From contig NZ_JAHKPJ010000020.1 in the NCBI RefSeq assembly GCF_018860345.1, positions 230,550 to 294,549 on the forward strand: a stretch of 64,000 nucleotides of DNA. Direction: 5' to 3'. The notes beneath the pieces were generated by a model. That model did not search any database, was not told the origin of the DNA, and saw only the letters and a program-made list of their open reading frames with translations. This document shows positions 55,647 through 64,000 of the stretch, one piece after another. The DNA is from Psychrosphaera sp. F3M07 (lineage in GTDB: Bacteria; Pseudomonadota; Gammaproteobacteria; Enterobacterales; Alteromonadaceae). A program made the position numbers and the translations under genes. Position 1 is the stretch's first letter. Every line of letters starts with the position of its first letter.

Positions 55647-56205
55647 CTGCACTGAGTAAATCAGCATATGTGCCGTCAGCTAAAGACATGCCATCAGATG
55701 TTAATGATTGACCTGAATTGACTAAAAAACGCTGTTTTATTCCAGCATTTTTTGCGGCTTCGATATCGGATTTTTTATCGCCAATCATAATGGATATTTC
55801 CGGATCTAACCTATGTTCATGCATAGCTTGGAATAACATGCCGGGATTAGGTTTACGACAATCACATTGCAATAAATACGGTGGATTCGCCTTGGTAGGA
55901 TGATGTGGGCAATGATAAACCGCTAATATATCTACCCCATTGAATTTAAATTGTTCGGTCATCCATGCGCTAAGTTCTTCAAACTCCTGTTCGGTATAAT
56001 AGCCTCGGCCAATACCTGACTGATTGGTGATAATAACAATTTGATAACCAGCTTCTTGAAACTGTTTACATGCTTCAAACACACCTTGAATAAACTCAAA
56101 ATCTTTTGGCTCTGATACATAACCATGATCAACATTCACTACACCATCACGGTCTAAAAACAATGCTTTTTTATATTCAGTATTAATATTTAAAGATTGT
56201 GCCAT
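55627..56205 (-). CDS. gmhB: D-glycero-beta-D-manno-heptose-1,7-bisphosphate 7-phosphatase
   Basis: A 192-aa HAD phosphatase of the ADP-heptose pathway for the lipopolysaccharide core. Motif I F-L-D-R-D-G-V-V-N near 16-24; zinc loop C-P-H-H-P with C-D-C-R-K-P-N-P-G; motif IV G-D-K-K-S-D-I-E-A-A. Length and zinc loop match GmhB rather than histidinol phosphatase. It overlaps the upstream glycosyltransferase stop by one base. hldE, which acts in the same pathway, lies at the window edge. Confidence 0.94.
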   Translation of the reverse strand: MAQSLNINTEYKKALFLDRDGVVNVDHGYVSEPKDFEFIQGVFEACKQFQEAGYQIVIITNQSGIGRGYYTEQEFEELSAWMTEQFKFNGVDILAVYHCPHHPTKANPPYLLQCDCRKPNPGMLFQAMHEHRLDPEISIMIGDKKSDIEAAKNAGIKQRFLVNSGQSLTSDGMSLADGTYADLLSAANDLLD

Positions 56206-57251
56206 TAGAGTGCAAAGTCCTTAACAATACGGTCAAACTGGGTTTGAACTTGTTCCACCGTTATCTGTTGCATTAAATCCGTCCCTTTGACTCTCACACC
56301 CCATTTAAGTTTATCCGCAGGCTTTCCTTTTTGCTCTAATAGGTTTTGATGATAAACCTCAGCAACATAATCTTGATATAAATAAGGGCCTGTACGTTTG
56401 GGGTTTGAATGAGCATAAACACCAATGACAGGCGTTCTTTGCGTCACTGCCATGTGAGCAGGGCCGGTATCAGGCGCTAAGACTAATGACGCATTTTTTA
56501 AACACATTAACATTTGTTTTAAACTGGTTTTGCCAATGAGGTCCATAATTTCAACTTGTGCATGTTGTTTTATCGCATCACCAAGTTCACGGTCGATTGG
56601 CGCTGGACCACCACAAAGCGCAACATTATACCCTTTACTTGCAGCATAGTCCGCAATAGCAGCATAACGCTCTGGTAACCAATTACGTTCTTTTTTACTG
56701 GCAGCTGGGGAGATCACTAAGGTTTTAGAATCTGGTGCAATATGTTGATTGGCAAATTCGATGTCTTGATCTGAAACAGGAATGTCCCAAGTTAAATTGT
56801 TTAGTTCTGATATTGGCACACCTAGCTTTTCTGCAAAACCAAAAAAGCCTTCTAATACATGAGGTTCACTCTGAGGAGCAATACGTTCTTTGGTGAATAA
56901 AGCGTGTAATTCTTTTGCTCTGCTCCAATCAAAGCCAATTTTACGTTTAGCGTTAATAAATTGTGCTGCCCAATTGGCTCTTAAGGCCACTTGCATATGC
57001 AATAACACATCAAACTGTTGTCCGACTAAATCTTGTTTAAGTTGTTTAAAGGCGGCTTTGCCTTTGGATTTATCAAAAATCACAAACTCAACGCCTGGCA
57101 ACCCATCTAGTAACATCTTTTCTATTTTGCCAATAATCCAAGTTATTTTAGCGTTAGGATGCTGTTTTTGAATTGCTTGCACGGCAGCGACGGCATGACA
57201 TACATCACCTATGGCTGATAACCTCAAAATACAGATAGATTGCAAAGACAC
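56205..57251 (-). CDS. Lipopolysaccharide heptosyltransferase-like glycosyltransferase (GT9)
   Basis: 348 aa with the GT9 two-domain fold: I-L-R-L-S-A-I-G-D-V-C-H-A near 8-20, Q-V-A-L-R-A-N-W-A, V-I-S-P-A-A-S-K-K-E-R-N-W-L-P near 185, and V-L-A-P-D-T-G-P-A-H-M-A-V near 263. The family moves heptose from ADP-heptose to Kdo or inner-core heptose. Which position (WaaC, WaaF or other) cannot be settled here. It starts at a GTG with AGGAG five bases upstream. It forms an operon with gmhB and is divergent from kdkA. Confidence 0.9.
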   Translation of the reverse strand: MSLQSICILRLSAIGDVCHAVAAVQAIQKQHPNAKITWIIGKIEKMLLDGLPGVEFVIFDKSKGKAAFKQLKQDLVGQQFDVLLHMQVALRANWAAQFINAKRKIGFDWSRAKELHALFTKERIAPQSEPHVLEGFFGFAEKLGVPISELNNLTWDIPVSDQDIEFANQHIAPDSKTLVISPAASKKERNWLPERYAAIADYAASKGYNVALCGGPAPIDRELGDAIKQHAQVEIMDLIGKTSLKQMLMCLKNASLVLAPDTGPAHMAVTQRTPVIGVYAHSNPKRTGPYLYQDYVAEVYHQNLLEQKGKPADKLKWGVRVKGTDLMQQITVEQVQTQFDRIVKDFAL

Positions 57252-57372
57252 TCAAACTCCTAGGTATAAAGTACAAAAATAAATCGCGCAGAAATAAAAT
57301 CAAATTGGCTTAAGTTGGTAATGCTAATGTATGATTTACACTATTCCAACTTAAAACTTGTAAGAACTCGTA

Positions 57373-58134
57373 TTGTTATCAAATCCAACTCATTTGTCTT
57401 GGCATAAAACTATACAAAATGGACACACTATATTGGCCCATAAAAGTCTAAGCGAGCCTGTCACGCACGATTGGTTTGATGCGGCATTTTGGGAAAAACA
57501 AAACGCAATCACAGGCGAATCCAAAGGTAGAAATACCACCTATTTTATTAAATACCTAGCCAACAACACAGAGCCAAAACAAACACGACACTTTGTATTA
57601 CGTCATTATTATCGTGGTGGGTTAGTTAGTAAGGTATTAAACGATGAATTTCTTTATACCGGAATAGAAAATACACGCAGCATTGCTGAATTCACCATGT
57701 TACAAAAAATGGTGGAGTTAGATTTGCCCGTTCCAAATCCCATTGCGGCTATGGTCACCAAAGTATCTGGCCTGTGGTGTCGGAATGATATTTTAATTGA
57801 ACGTATCGACGATGCTAAAGATGGTTTTTATTGGTTAATCAGTCAAAACTTAACCGATCAAACATGGCAAAATATTGGGGCAACAATAAAACAGTTTCAT
57901 CAAAATGGCGTTTACCATAGCGATCTTAACATCCACAATATAATGATAGACAAAAACGGAAAGGTGTTTTTAATTGACTTTGATCGCTGTGAATTCAAAG
58001 CACCGTCTGATACTTGGCAGCAAGCTAACTTAGCCCGCTTATTACGTTCATTAGAAAAAGAAAAAAATAAGGAACAAACCTTCCACTTTACCGACAGACA
58101 TTGGCAACAATTGTTATTGGGATATGGGCAATGA
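57373..58134 (+). CDS. kdkA: 3-deoxy-D-manno-octulosonic acid (Kdo) kinase
   Basis: 253 aa, phosphorylates Kdo on the lipid A-Kdo unit. Kinase-like motifs: H-Y-Y-R-G-G-L-V near 78-85, E-F-T-M-L-Q-K-M near 108-115, and catalytic loop Y-H-S-D-L-N-I-H-N-I-M-I with I-D-F-D-R-C near 180-202. The start appears to be TTG, with no good SD. Its stop overlaps the waaA ATG (ATGA). KdkA is typical of organisms with a single phosphorylated Kdo. Confidence 0.93.
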   Translation: MLSNPTHLSWHKTIQNGHTILAHKSLSEPVTHDWFDAAFWEKQNAITGESKGRNTTYFIKYLANNTEPKQTRHFVLRHYYRGGLVSKVLNDEFLYTGIENTRSIAEFTMLQKMVELDLPVPNPIAAMVTKVSGLWCRNDILIERIDDAKDGFYWLISQNLTDQTWQNIGATIKQFHQNGVYHSDLNIHNIMIDKNGKVFLIDFDRCEFKAPSDTWQQANLARLLRSLEKEKNKEQTFHFTDRHWQQLLLGYGQ

Positions 58135-59522
58135 TTTATAAAATAAAGCGAACATTCAGTTTGTTTATTTATAACCTCTTATTAGTCATCTTTACCTGTG
58201 TGGATTTAGTTAAATGGGTGTTTGCATTATTCCGACAAGCTTTATTTTTTGCCTTGGGTAAATCCTTAACCGGAGCCGAAAAACGTGATTGGGCGTGGGG
58301 CCAAAAATATGGTTTGGTGGCTCGGGAGTTGTTCTCACCAACAACCCAAATAAACTCTGTAGATGTTAAAACTGTGATGTTCCACTGCGCATCTGTCGGA
58401 GAAGTTGTCGCTGTCATTCCTTTAATCAAACACCTTTTAAGGTCCAGCCTTCACTGCGACATGAATTTACAATTTGTGATCACCACAAATACGAAGACGG
58501 GAAAAGAACAGCTGTTACGGCTTTTAGATGATTCATTAATAGATAAAGTCAAACACTGTTATTTACCCATTGATTTACCTTGGCTGATGTCATCACTGTT
58601 AAAACAAGTTAACCCTGACATTATGCTGATCATGGAAGTTGAGTTATGGCCAAACCTAATTAACCAATGCCATAAAAAACAAATTCCAGTTTGCATTGTA
58701 AATGCACGCCTGACTGATAAAACCAGAAAAGGGTATCAAAAGGTTGGAGTATTGGCTGAGGCCATGATTAAGCAGTTACAACGGGTCTATGCCCGTAATC
58801 AAACCGACTTTGATAACTACATAGCCATGGGTATTGATAACAATAAACTGACGTTATTAGGCAACATTAAGTTTGATATTGGCCAAGCCGATTTAGTTGC
58901 AGCTGAGCAATTAAGAGCATCATTAAACTTAACTCATCGCCAAGTCATTATTGCAGGGAGCAGTCATAAAGGTGAAGAAAGCTTATTGGTTGATGCCTAT
59001 AAACAATTTAAAACTCAAAATCCGCACTTAATATTAATCATTTGCCCACGTCATCCACAACGTTTTGAAACTGTATTTGACTACTTAAACAGCCAACAAC
59101 TGAACGTTGTTAAGATGAGCGAATCGACAACCTCCAATGCCGATACCGATGTATTACTCGGAGACCAAATGGGCCAACTGAGTAAATTATATGGTGTGTG
59201 TGACATCGCCTTTGTGTGTGGCTCATTTGTTAAACGTGGAGGCCATAATCCAATTGAGGCTGCCGCCTACGCCAAACCCATCATAATGGGGCCTCATGTG
59301 TATAATAACCCAGAGATTTGCCATACATTGCAATCTGACGGGGGATTATTTATTGCCAATAGCAACTTTGAGTTTAATAGCCAGATTAATACTTGGTTAT
59401 CGGCACCAGAGTCTATGCAGGACGCAGGAAATAAAGCCTTAAGTACATTAACGGCTAATGCTGGAATTATAGAAATTATTAGCTCAGAATTATTACAAAT
59501 GTTAGATAAGTCAACAGCATGA
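58131..59522 (+). CDS. waaA: Kdo transferase
   Basis: WaaA (KdtA) adds Kdo to lipid A precursor. From the ATG at 58131 it is 463 aa (an upstream in-frame ATG lies inside kdkA). A short N-terminal membrane anchor (about 8-30) precedes domain 1 with H-C-A-S-V-G-E-V near 90 and domain 2 with G-S-S-H-K-G-E-E, R-H-P-Q-R-F and C-G-S-F-V-K-R-G-G-H-N-P-I-E-A-A near 365-380. It is coupled by ATGA overlaps to kdkA before it and alkC after it. Having kdkA suggests one Kdo is added, as in Haemophilus. Confidence 0.95.
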   Translation: MIYKIKRTFSLFIYNLLLVIFTCVDLVKWVFALFRQALFFALGKSLTGAEKRDWAWGQKYGLVARELFSPTTQINSVDVKTVMFHCASVGEVVAVIPLIKHLLRSSLHCDMNLQFVITTNTKTGKEQLLRLLDDSLIDKVKHCYLPIDLPWLMSSLLKQVNPDIMLIMEVELWPNLINQCHKKQIPVCIVNARLTDKTRKGYQKVGVLAEAMIKQLQRVYARNQTDFDNYIAMGIDNNKLTLLGNIKFDIGQADLVAAEQLRASLNLTHRQVIIAGSSHKGEESLLVDAYKQFKTQNPHLILIICPRHPQRFETVFDYLNSQQLNVVKMSESTTSNADTDVLLGDQMGQLSKLYGVCDIAFVCGSFVKRGGHNPIEAAAYAKPIIMGPHVYNNPEICHTLQSDGGLFIANSNFEFNSQINTWLSAPESMQDAGNKALSTLTANAGIIEIISSELLQMLDKSTA

Positions 59523-60637
59523 AAAACGTATTTAACACTGAACTCATTGTGATTACCGCTCAACATATTGCTGATAATTTTTCAGGTTTTAATCAAAACG
59601 GTTTTATAAAACTGGCCTCTGACGATATTGAACATCGAGAATTAAAAGACAGAGCAAATCAAATCTGTATCGCCCTTAAACATTACCTACCAAAAGATTA
59701 TTTAACCTCATTATCAATATTATTAAACACGTTACATCCAATCCAAGATAATCAAGATCTGACAGCGATCTCAACCGATAAAAATGGTGTTGCCGGTTGG
59801 ATGATTTTACCTTTTACTCAATATATAGGTGAGTTAGGCCAAGACTACCTTGTTGAGTCATTAGAGGGGTTAAGGGTAATGACTAAGTTATTTACTAGCG
59901 AGTTTGGCATTCGTTATTTGTTACTGCAGCAACCGCAGATGTGTTTGCAAATAATGCAATCTTGGTGCGACGATAATTGCCATCATGTACGCCGCTTAGT
60001 GAGTGAAGGTACACGACCATTATTACCTTGGGCAATGCAACTGCCCCTGTTTAAACAACAACCTGGTTTAGTTTTACCTTTGTTAGAAAGGTTAAAATCC
60101 GATAGCTCTGAATACGTACGAAGAAGTGTGGCGAATCATTTAAATGATATTGCTAAAAACCACCCAGATTTAATCGCTGATATCGCAAAAAATTGGCTTT
60201 TAAATGCAGACATTAATCGTCAACGCCTAGTAAAACATGCTTGTAGAACCTTGATTAAACAAGGCCATACAACCACCTTATCTGTATTGGGTTATGAACC
60301 TCCAACAGCGATAACAGCGCAATTATCTTTGTCATCTATCACAATAAACATGGGGGATAATTTTGATATCCGTGTTGTATTAACCAACAATAATACCTCG
60401 TCGAAAAGCATACTGTTGGATTATGTTGTTTATCATCAAAAAGCCAATGGCAAACTAAGCCCTAAAGTATTTAAATGGAAAGCGTTTACTCTAGCCGCAA
60501 AGCAAACCATTTCTCTCACCAAAAAACATAACATCAAACAGATAAGTACCCGCAAGTATTATCCGGGGCAACATAAATGCGCCCTGTTAATAAATGGTCA
60601 AGAGTTTGCGGTAACTGAATTTACATTGAGTATTTGA
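59519..60637 (+). CDS. DNA alkylation repair glycosylase, AlkC-like with Ig-like C-terminal domain
   Basis: A 372-aa HEAT-repeat protein. W-C-D-D-N-C-H-H-V-R-R-L-V-S-E-G-T-R-P-L-L-P-W and S-D-S-S-E-Y-V-R-R-S-V-A-N-H-L-N-D-I-A match the AlkC-like group, which excises N3-methylated bases. Residues after about 265 form an Ig-like beta-sandwich (I-T-I-N-M-G-D-N-F-D-I-R-V-V-L-T-N-N), as in AlkC clades with a C-terminal extension. The start overlaps the waaA stop (ATGA), so a repair enzyme is translated from a lipopolysaccharide transcript. This coupling is unusual. Confidence 0.85.
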   Translation: MKNVFNTELIVITAQHIADNFSGFNQNGFIKLASDDIEHRELKDRANQICIALKHYLPKDYLTSLSILLNTLHPIQDNQDLTAISTDKNGVAGWMILPFTQYIGELGQDYLVESLEGLRVMTKLFTSEFGIRYLLLQQPQMCLQIMQSWCDDNCHHVRRLVSEGTRPLLPWAMQLPLFKQQPGLVLPLLERLKSDSSEYVRRSVANHLNDIAKNHPDLIADIAKNWLLNADINRQRLVKHACRTLIKQGHTTTLSVLGYEPPTAITAQLSLSSITINMGDNFDIRVVLTNNNTSSKSILLDYVVYHQKANGKLSPKVFKWKAFTLAAKQTISLTKKHNIKQISTRKYYPGQHKCALLINGQEFAVTEFTLSI

Positions 60638-60757
60638 TATTTAGTCGTTGTAACGGCTATCAATGAGCTACAATTAATAACAAACAAATCCTGACTTTGT
60701 TGACACTAACTTTTAGCTTGCTAAATTATAAAGATAAATGTCTATTTGGCTTACTGT

Positions 60758-61546
60758 ATGAATTTCATCCGTTTATTGGCGTTATTTATTGTTTTACCGT
60801 TTTGTTTCGTCAGTTCCCCTATGGCAAAGACCCTACAAATAGGAACGAGTACCTCAACTGAGAATAGCGGGTTGCTCACATATCTTCTGCCACACTTTAC
60901 CCAACAAACTAACATTGATGTTAATTATATTGCTGTTGGCACAGGCGCTGCACTCAAATTAGGCCGAGAAGGCAAAGTGGATGTGTTGTTGGTTCATTCC
61001 GAGCCCGCTGAATTAAAATATATGGCACAAGGTTTTGGCTCTCGACGTGAACCTTTCATGTTTAACGACTTTATCATTGTGGGTAAGGATCAAAATACAT
61101 ACACAGATTTACCTCATTTTTTTAAACACCTTGTGGATAACCAGTTGTTTTTTGTTTCGCGAGGGGATAGTTCTGGAACCCATAAAAAAGAAGAAATCTT
61201 ATGGCAACAGTTTAATTACGATCCTATTGGTGAACCTTGGTACATAGAAACAGGATTAGGCATGGCCAAAACATTATTAGAAGCGAATGTACGCCAAGCT
61301 TATACCTTAATAGATAGGGGAACATGGTTGGCAAAGGAAAGCCAAGTTGATTTAACTATTGTTTTTGAAAATGCACCGCAATTATTAAACCCTTATTCTG
61401 CCATTGTAACCACGACTGAAAAACAAAACTATGCAGTTGCTAATCAATTTGTTGATTGGTTATTAAGCGATAAAGCACAAACGCTTATCGGCGAATTTAG
61501 AGTGAACAATAACGTATTATTTAAACCTATAGCGTTATTAAAATAA
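60758..61546 (+). CDS. TupA-like (tungstate-type) periplasmic binding protein
   Basis: 262 aa from the ATG at 60758. A signal peptide ends P-M-A-K. Mature pattern: T-S-T-S-T-E-N-S-G-L-L-T-Y-L-L-P-H-F, then N-Y-I-A-V-G-T-G-A-A-L-K, and F-V-S-R-G-D-S-S-G-T-H-K-K-E, the block seen in tungstate/molybdate-type TupA proteins. It has no ABC permease or ATPase neighbour and shares a TAATG overlap with the histidine kinase. A sensing role, handing ligand state to the kinase, is inferred. An alternative upstream TTG at 60746 is less likely. Confidence 0.85.
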   Translation: MNFIRLLALFIVLPFCFVSSPMAKTLQIGTSTSTENSGLLTYLLPHFTQQTNIDVNYIAVGTGAALKLGREGKVDVLLVHSEPAELKYMAQGFGSRREPFMFNDFIIVGKDQNTYTDLPHFFKHLVDNQLFFVSRGDSSGTHKKEEILWQQFNYDPIGEPWYIETGLGMAKTLLEANVRQAYTLIDRGTWLAKESQVDLTIVFENAPQLLNPYSAIVTTTEKQNYAVANQFVDWLLSDKAQTLIGEFRVNNNVLFKPIALLK

Positions 61547-63099
61547 TGAAAATTCGTACCCAAGTATTCAGCACTGTATTGGTAATGTTCGTCCTGTTAA
61601 TCACGATAGGTCTGTCGTTATTTTATAGAATAAACGTGATTAAACATGATGTCACAATGTTAAATACCAAATTGAACAAGACCCTTTCGGTCGCCATCGA
61701 ATTAGATCTCACCTTCCATAAATATAAAGAAAGCTGGAAGAACATTTTATTACGAGGTCATACCGAAGGGCGATATCAGACTTTTTTAAATAACTTTTAT
61801 AAAAACGAGCGTAAGTTATACGCAGAGTTGGATGAGCTAAAAAACTTATTGGACTACGATTCCGCCCTATTTACACCAATAGATAAACTCAGAGATGACA
61901 TTAAACTTAATAGTAAATCTTACCGCAAGGCGCTAAAAATTTATTTTGAGTCAGACCGTTCAGTACAAGAACTTGCGGATATGTTTACGGATTCTGAGCA
62001 TGCTTTAAGCGTTGCATTAAGTGACATTAGACAAGCCGTGACCATGTTAAGTAATGACAAACTGAATAAGTTGGAGATAGATCTTGGTTCCAAACTTATG
62101 TTCAATTTTATCTTTAGCGCTCTGCTCACCATTTTATGTATTGCGTTATTATTATATATCTTAAACATACGCATAATCCGGCCAATTGAATACGCTATTT
62201 CGGTGGTAAACCGACTTAAGAATAAAGAAGAACATGTGCGCATGAAAGCATATGGAAACAATGAATTTTCCATATATTCTGCCAGTTTTAATTCGATGTT
62301 GGATTCTATTGAACTACAAAAGAAACAATTAGAAAAAAGTTCAAGACAGTTAATGGAAGCTGAAAAGCTAGCGGCATTAGGGGAGCTTGTTGCGGGTGTT
62401 GCACATGAACTCAATACGCCTCTTGGCATAGGATTAACTGCGTCTACCCATGTGAATGATTCAACCAAAATCCTAAAAAAGAGTGCCGATGAAGGTAAGT
62501 TAACCAAACGTCAACTTGATCAATACATAACAAACGTATTGGAAGGCACCAAAGTTATTGAAGGTAATATCTATAAAGCTAACGAGATAATTACGACTTT
62601 TAAACAAGTTGCGGTTGACCAGTCTAGCGAAAATAGACGTATTTTTGATATTAAAAAATGCATTGAAGAAAATGTGTTTAATATGAATTTAAAACACAAA
62701 GCTATCGACCATGAGATTAATGTAACGTCTGAATCGTATAATTTAGATAGTTTTCCCGGCCCTTTAGGCCAAGTCATTGTTAATTTAATTAATAATTCAT
62801 TTATACATGGCTTTTCCGATGGTCGTTTTGGCATGATAGATATAGTGATAAAAGCCATAGATGCCAACTACATAGAAATTACTTACCAAGACAATGGTAA
62901 AGGCATGACACCTGCAGTGTTAAGTAAAATGTTCGACCCTTTTTTTACTACGGCTGAGGACAATAAAGGCACAGGTTTAGGCATGCCAATTGTGTTAAAT
63001 ATCATTAAAAAAGTGTTACAAGGTAACATTCAAATTGAGAGTAGTTTAGGCAACGGCTTTAAGGCTATCATTACTATCCCAAAACAAGTAACGGAATAA
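61546..63099 (+). CDS. Membrane sensor histidine kinase paired with the TupA-like protein
   Basis: 517 aa. Membrane helices at about 8-28 and 185-207 enclose a periplasmic helical sensor domain (about 30-184). HAMP follows (about 208-260) and a coiled coil leads to the H-box V-A-H-E-L-N-T-P-L-G (His287). N-box N-L-I-N-N-S near 413-418, G1 D-N-G-K-G-M at 449-454, F-box F-D-P-F-F-T-T, G2 G-T-G-L-G-M at 475-480, so all kinase motifs are intact. No receiver domain or response regulator is in the window. Its start overlaps the stop of the binding-protein gene by one base, suggesting the two work as one sensor. Confidence 0.92.
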   Translation: MKIRTQVFSTVLVMFVLLITIGLSLFYRINVIKHDVTMLNTKLNKTLSVAIELDLTFHKYKESWKNILLRGHTEGRYQTFLNNFYKNERKLYAELDELKNLLDYDSALFTPIDKLRDDIKLNSKSYRKALKIYFESDRSVQELADMFTDSEHALSVALSDIRQAVTMLSNDKLNKLEIDLGSKLMFNFIFSALLTILCIALLLYILNIRIIRPIEYAISVVNRLKNKEEHVRMKAYGNNEFSIYSASFNSMLDSIELQKKQLEKSSRQLMEAEKLAALGELVAGVAHELNTPLGIGLTASTHVNDSTKILKKSADEGKLTKRQLDQYITNVLEGTKVIEGNIYKANEIITTFKQVAVDQSSENRRIFDIKKCIEENVFNMNLKHKAIDHEINVTSESYNLDSFPGPLGQVIVNLINNSFIHGFSDGRFGMIDIVIKAIDANYIEITYQDNGKGMTPAVLSKMFDPFFTTAEDNKGTGLGMPIVLNIIKKVLQGNIQIESSLGNGFKAIITIPKQVTE

Positions 63100-63170
63100 T
63101 ATTAACTGGCTGGTAAAAGTTATAAACTTTAACAACCACGCCTTTTCTCCCCCTATTACAAGGAAGATAT

Positions 63171-63569
63171 ATGTATAAAATCCTAATGATATCGTTATGC
63201 TCGCTGTTGATCTTTGGCTGCACAACCAAAAATAAACAAAGTGAATTCGACTATCAAACGTCTGATCAAGGTTTAATTAACCTTTTGGTTCAACAAGGAT
63301 CCAACCCAGCAAAAATACACTACATTAGCTTTTTTATAGATTGTAAGTCTCAACAGGTGGTGACGGATATTTCACAGAAAGGGGTGTTGCTCGGGTTTGA
63401 AGATGATTACATAAACTTTTCTGACAAAGACCAGTTATGGTCTACTTCTTTAAACATGTCCATGCCATTAACATTAAATGAAGTTACAACATATAGGAAT
63501 AAGCTCATGCCAATTATACCTGCTGGCGCATGCAAACATGTAGGGTGGGGATCTGCTGTAGTGAAGTAA
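63171..63569 (+). CDS. Hypothetical lipoprotein
   Basis: 132 aa with lipobox I-F-G-C. Two cysteines in the mature part (D-C-K-S near 62 and A-C-K-H near 121) could pair. A faint resemblance in the middle (L-I-N-L-L-V-Q-Q-G-S-N-P, then a beta strand) to RraB-like folds is too weak to name it. AAGGAAG before the ATG is a good SD. It follows the kinase gene by 71 bp, so it may share the transcript. Confidence 0.7.
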   Translation: MYKILMISLCSLLIFGCTTKNKQSEFDYQTSDQGLINLLVQQGSNPAKIHYISFFIDCKSQQVVTDISQKGVLLGFEDDYINFSDKDQLWSTSLNMSMPLTLNEVTTYRNKLMPIIPAGACKHVGWGSAVVK

Positions 63570-63612
63570 AATTAGGGGGAAGGTTATTCAAGTACCCATT
63601 CCCCTGCTTTTC

Positions 63613-64000
63613 TTATTTTTGCTGTATTTTATTGATGATCTTTGTGGTCGAACAACCATCAACAAATTTAATGACAGCGACTTGTCCACCTTGAGCTTGC
63701 ACAAAGTCAGCGCCTACTATTGTTTCGGGTGTATAGTCACCACCTTTGACCAACACATCTGGGTTAACTTGTTTAATGATGTTAAAAGGGGTGTCGTCAT
63801 ATTCATTGCCATTTAGCTCACCAAATGGGATCACCCAATCCACACTGGCTAACCCTGATATAACAGTCGCTCTTTCTTTTAATGGATTAACCGGGCGTGT
63901 AGGGCCTTTTAAGCGAGTTATAGATTCATCATTATTGAGACCAACCACTAAGCGGTCACCTAATGCTTTAGCTTGCTCTAAATAATGTACATGACCGGCG
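63613..64000 (-). CDS. hldE: ADP-heptose synthase HldE, C-terminal (cytidylyltransferase-like) end, partial
   Basis: The 3' end of hldE (rfaE), which makes ADP-L-glycero-D-manno-heptose precursor with GmhB. The frame is open to the window edge and begins [23 protein letters not shown], followed by [25 protein letters not shown] and the terminal G-C-S-T-T-K-I-I. These match the nucleotidyltransferase half of the bifunctional protein. An internal Met at 63948 is not the true start. Together with gmhB, the heptosyltransferase and waaA it completes an inner-core set. Confidence 0.92.
   Translation of the reverse strand, partial: AGHVHYLEQAKALGDRLVVGLNNDESITRLKGPTRPVNPLKERATVISGLASVDWVIPFGELNGNEYDDTPFNIIKQVNPDVLVKGGDYTPETIVGADFVQAQGGQVAVIKFVDGCSTTKIINKIQQK

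Noticed and set aside
61941-62507. 188-codon open frame on the minus strand
   Set aside because: It lies fully inside the histidine kinase gene, whose motifs are all intact; the composition is that of an antisense shadow.

Overview
The window reads as chromosomal DNA of a marine gammaproteobacterium. An Alteromonadales member (Colwellia / Psychrosphaera / Pseudoalteromonas-like) fits best, because the DNA is AT-rich, genes are dense with short spacers, and the housekeeping set is gamma-type (RecQ, GlmU, CysJIH, Kbl-Tdh, YegD, YgjP, RluA, WaaA, KdkA, HldE). Secreted lipoproteins, a TonB receptor and a GH97 glucosidase are also present. I identify the order from gene content and protein style only, with no database search. 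I saw no rRNA, tRNA, CRISPR array, transposase, integrase or prophage gene.

Layout. 1-6.8 kb: the 3' end of recQ, a small cytochrome c, selO, a lipoprotein, a DUF952-DUF985 fusion and a TonB-dependent receptor. 6.9-9.8 kb: an NTF2-like / DsbA-like / metallo-beta-lactamase-fold group divergent from a LysR regulator; the beta-lactamase-fold protein has lost its metal motif. 9.9-17.8 kb: small membrane and secreted proteins, a large M16 protease lipoprotein, a DUF523 protein, glmU, a VOC protein, a lipoprotein hydrolase and an SRPBCC protein. 17.8-23.1 kb: the sulfate assimilation operon cysJ-cysI-cysH-cobA, in which cobA supplies the siroheme precursor for CysI. 23.3-31.6 kb: a lipid kinase, two tandem DUF481 outer-membrane proteins, a YhiN-type flavoprotein, an EamA transporter and a second M16 lipoprotein.

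31.8-37.7 kb is the most unusual part. A CSS-motif EAL phosphodiesterase is followed by a tightly overlapping trio: an ECF sigma factor, a zinc-type membrane anti-sigma factor, and a secreted protein with two PDZ domains and an Asn/Ser-rich tail. The trio is bracketed by a perfect 30-bp direct repeat. The right copy is the 3' end of an intact gene (36295..36921); the left copy belongs to a 36-codon remnant of a paralogue of that gene.

37.8-50 kb: yegD, ygjP, rluA, an esterase, the peroxide pair ohrR/ohr with palindromes between them, alkD, a GH97 alpha-glucosidase, kbl-tdh, and a three-gene operon led by a polysaccharide deacetylase. 50-55.5 kb: GNAT and ABM-type proteins, feoAB with a Fur-box-like site, and a choice-of-anchor I lipoprotein with a collagen-like neck and a Pho-box-like site. 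55.6-64 kb: lipopolysaccharide inner-core genes (gmhB, a GT9 heptosyltransferase, kdkA, waaA, and hldE at the edge), with alkC coupled to waaA. Between them lies a second atypical pair: a TupA-like oxyanion-binding protein overlapping a sensor histidine kinase, with no permease and no response regulator nearby.

The strongest candidates for undescribed biology are the ECF/anti-sigma/PDZ operon with its flanking repeats, and the TupA-like protein plus histidine kinase pair.
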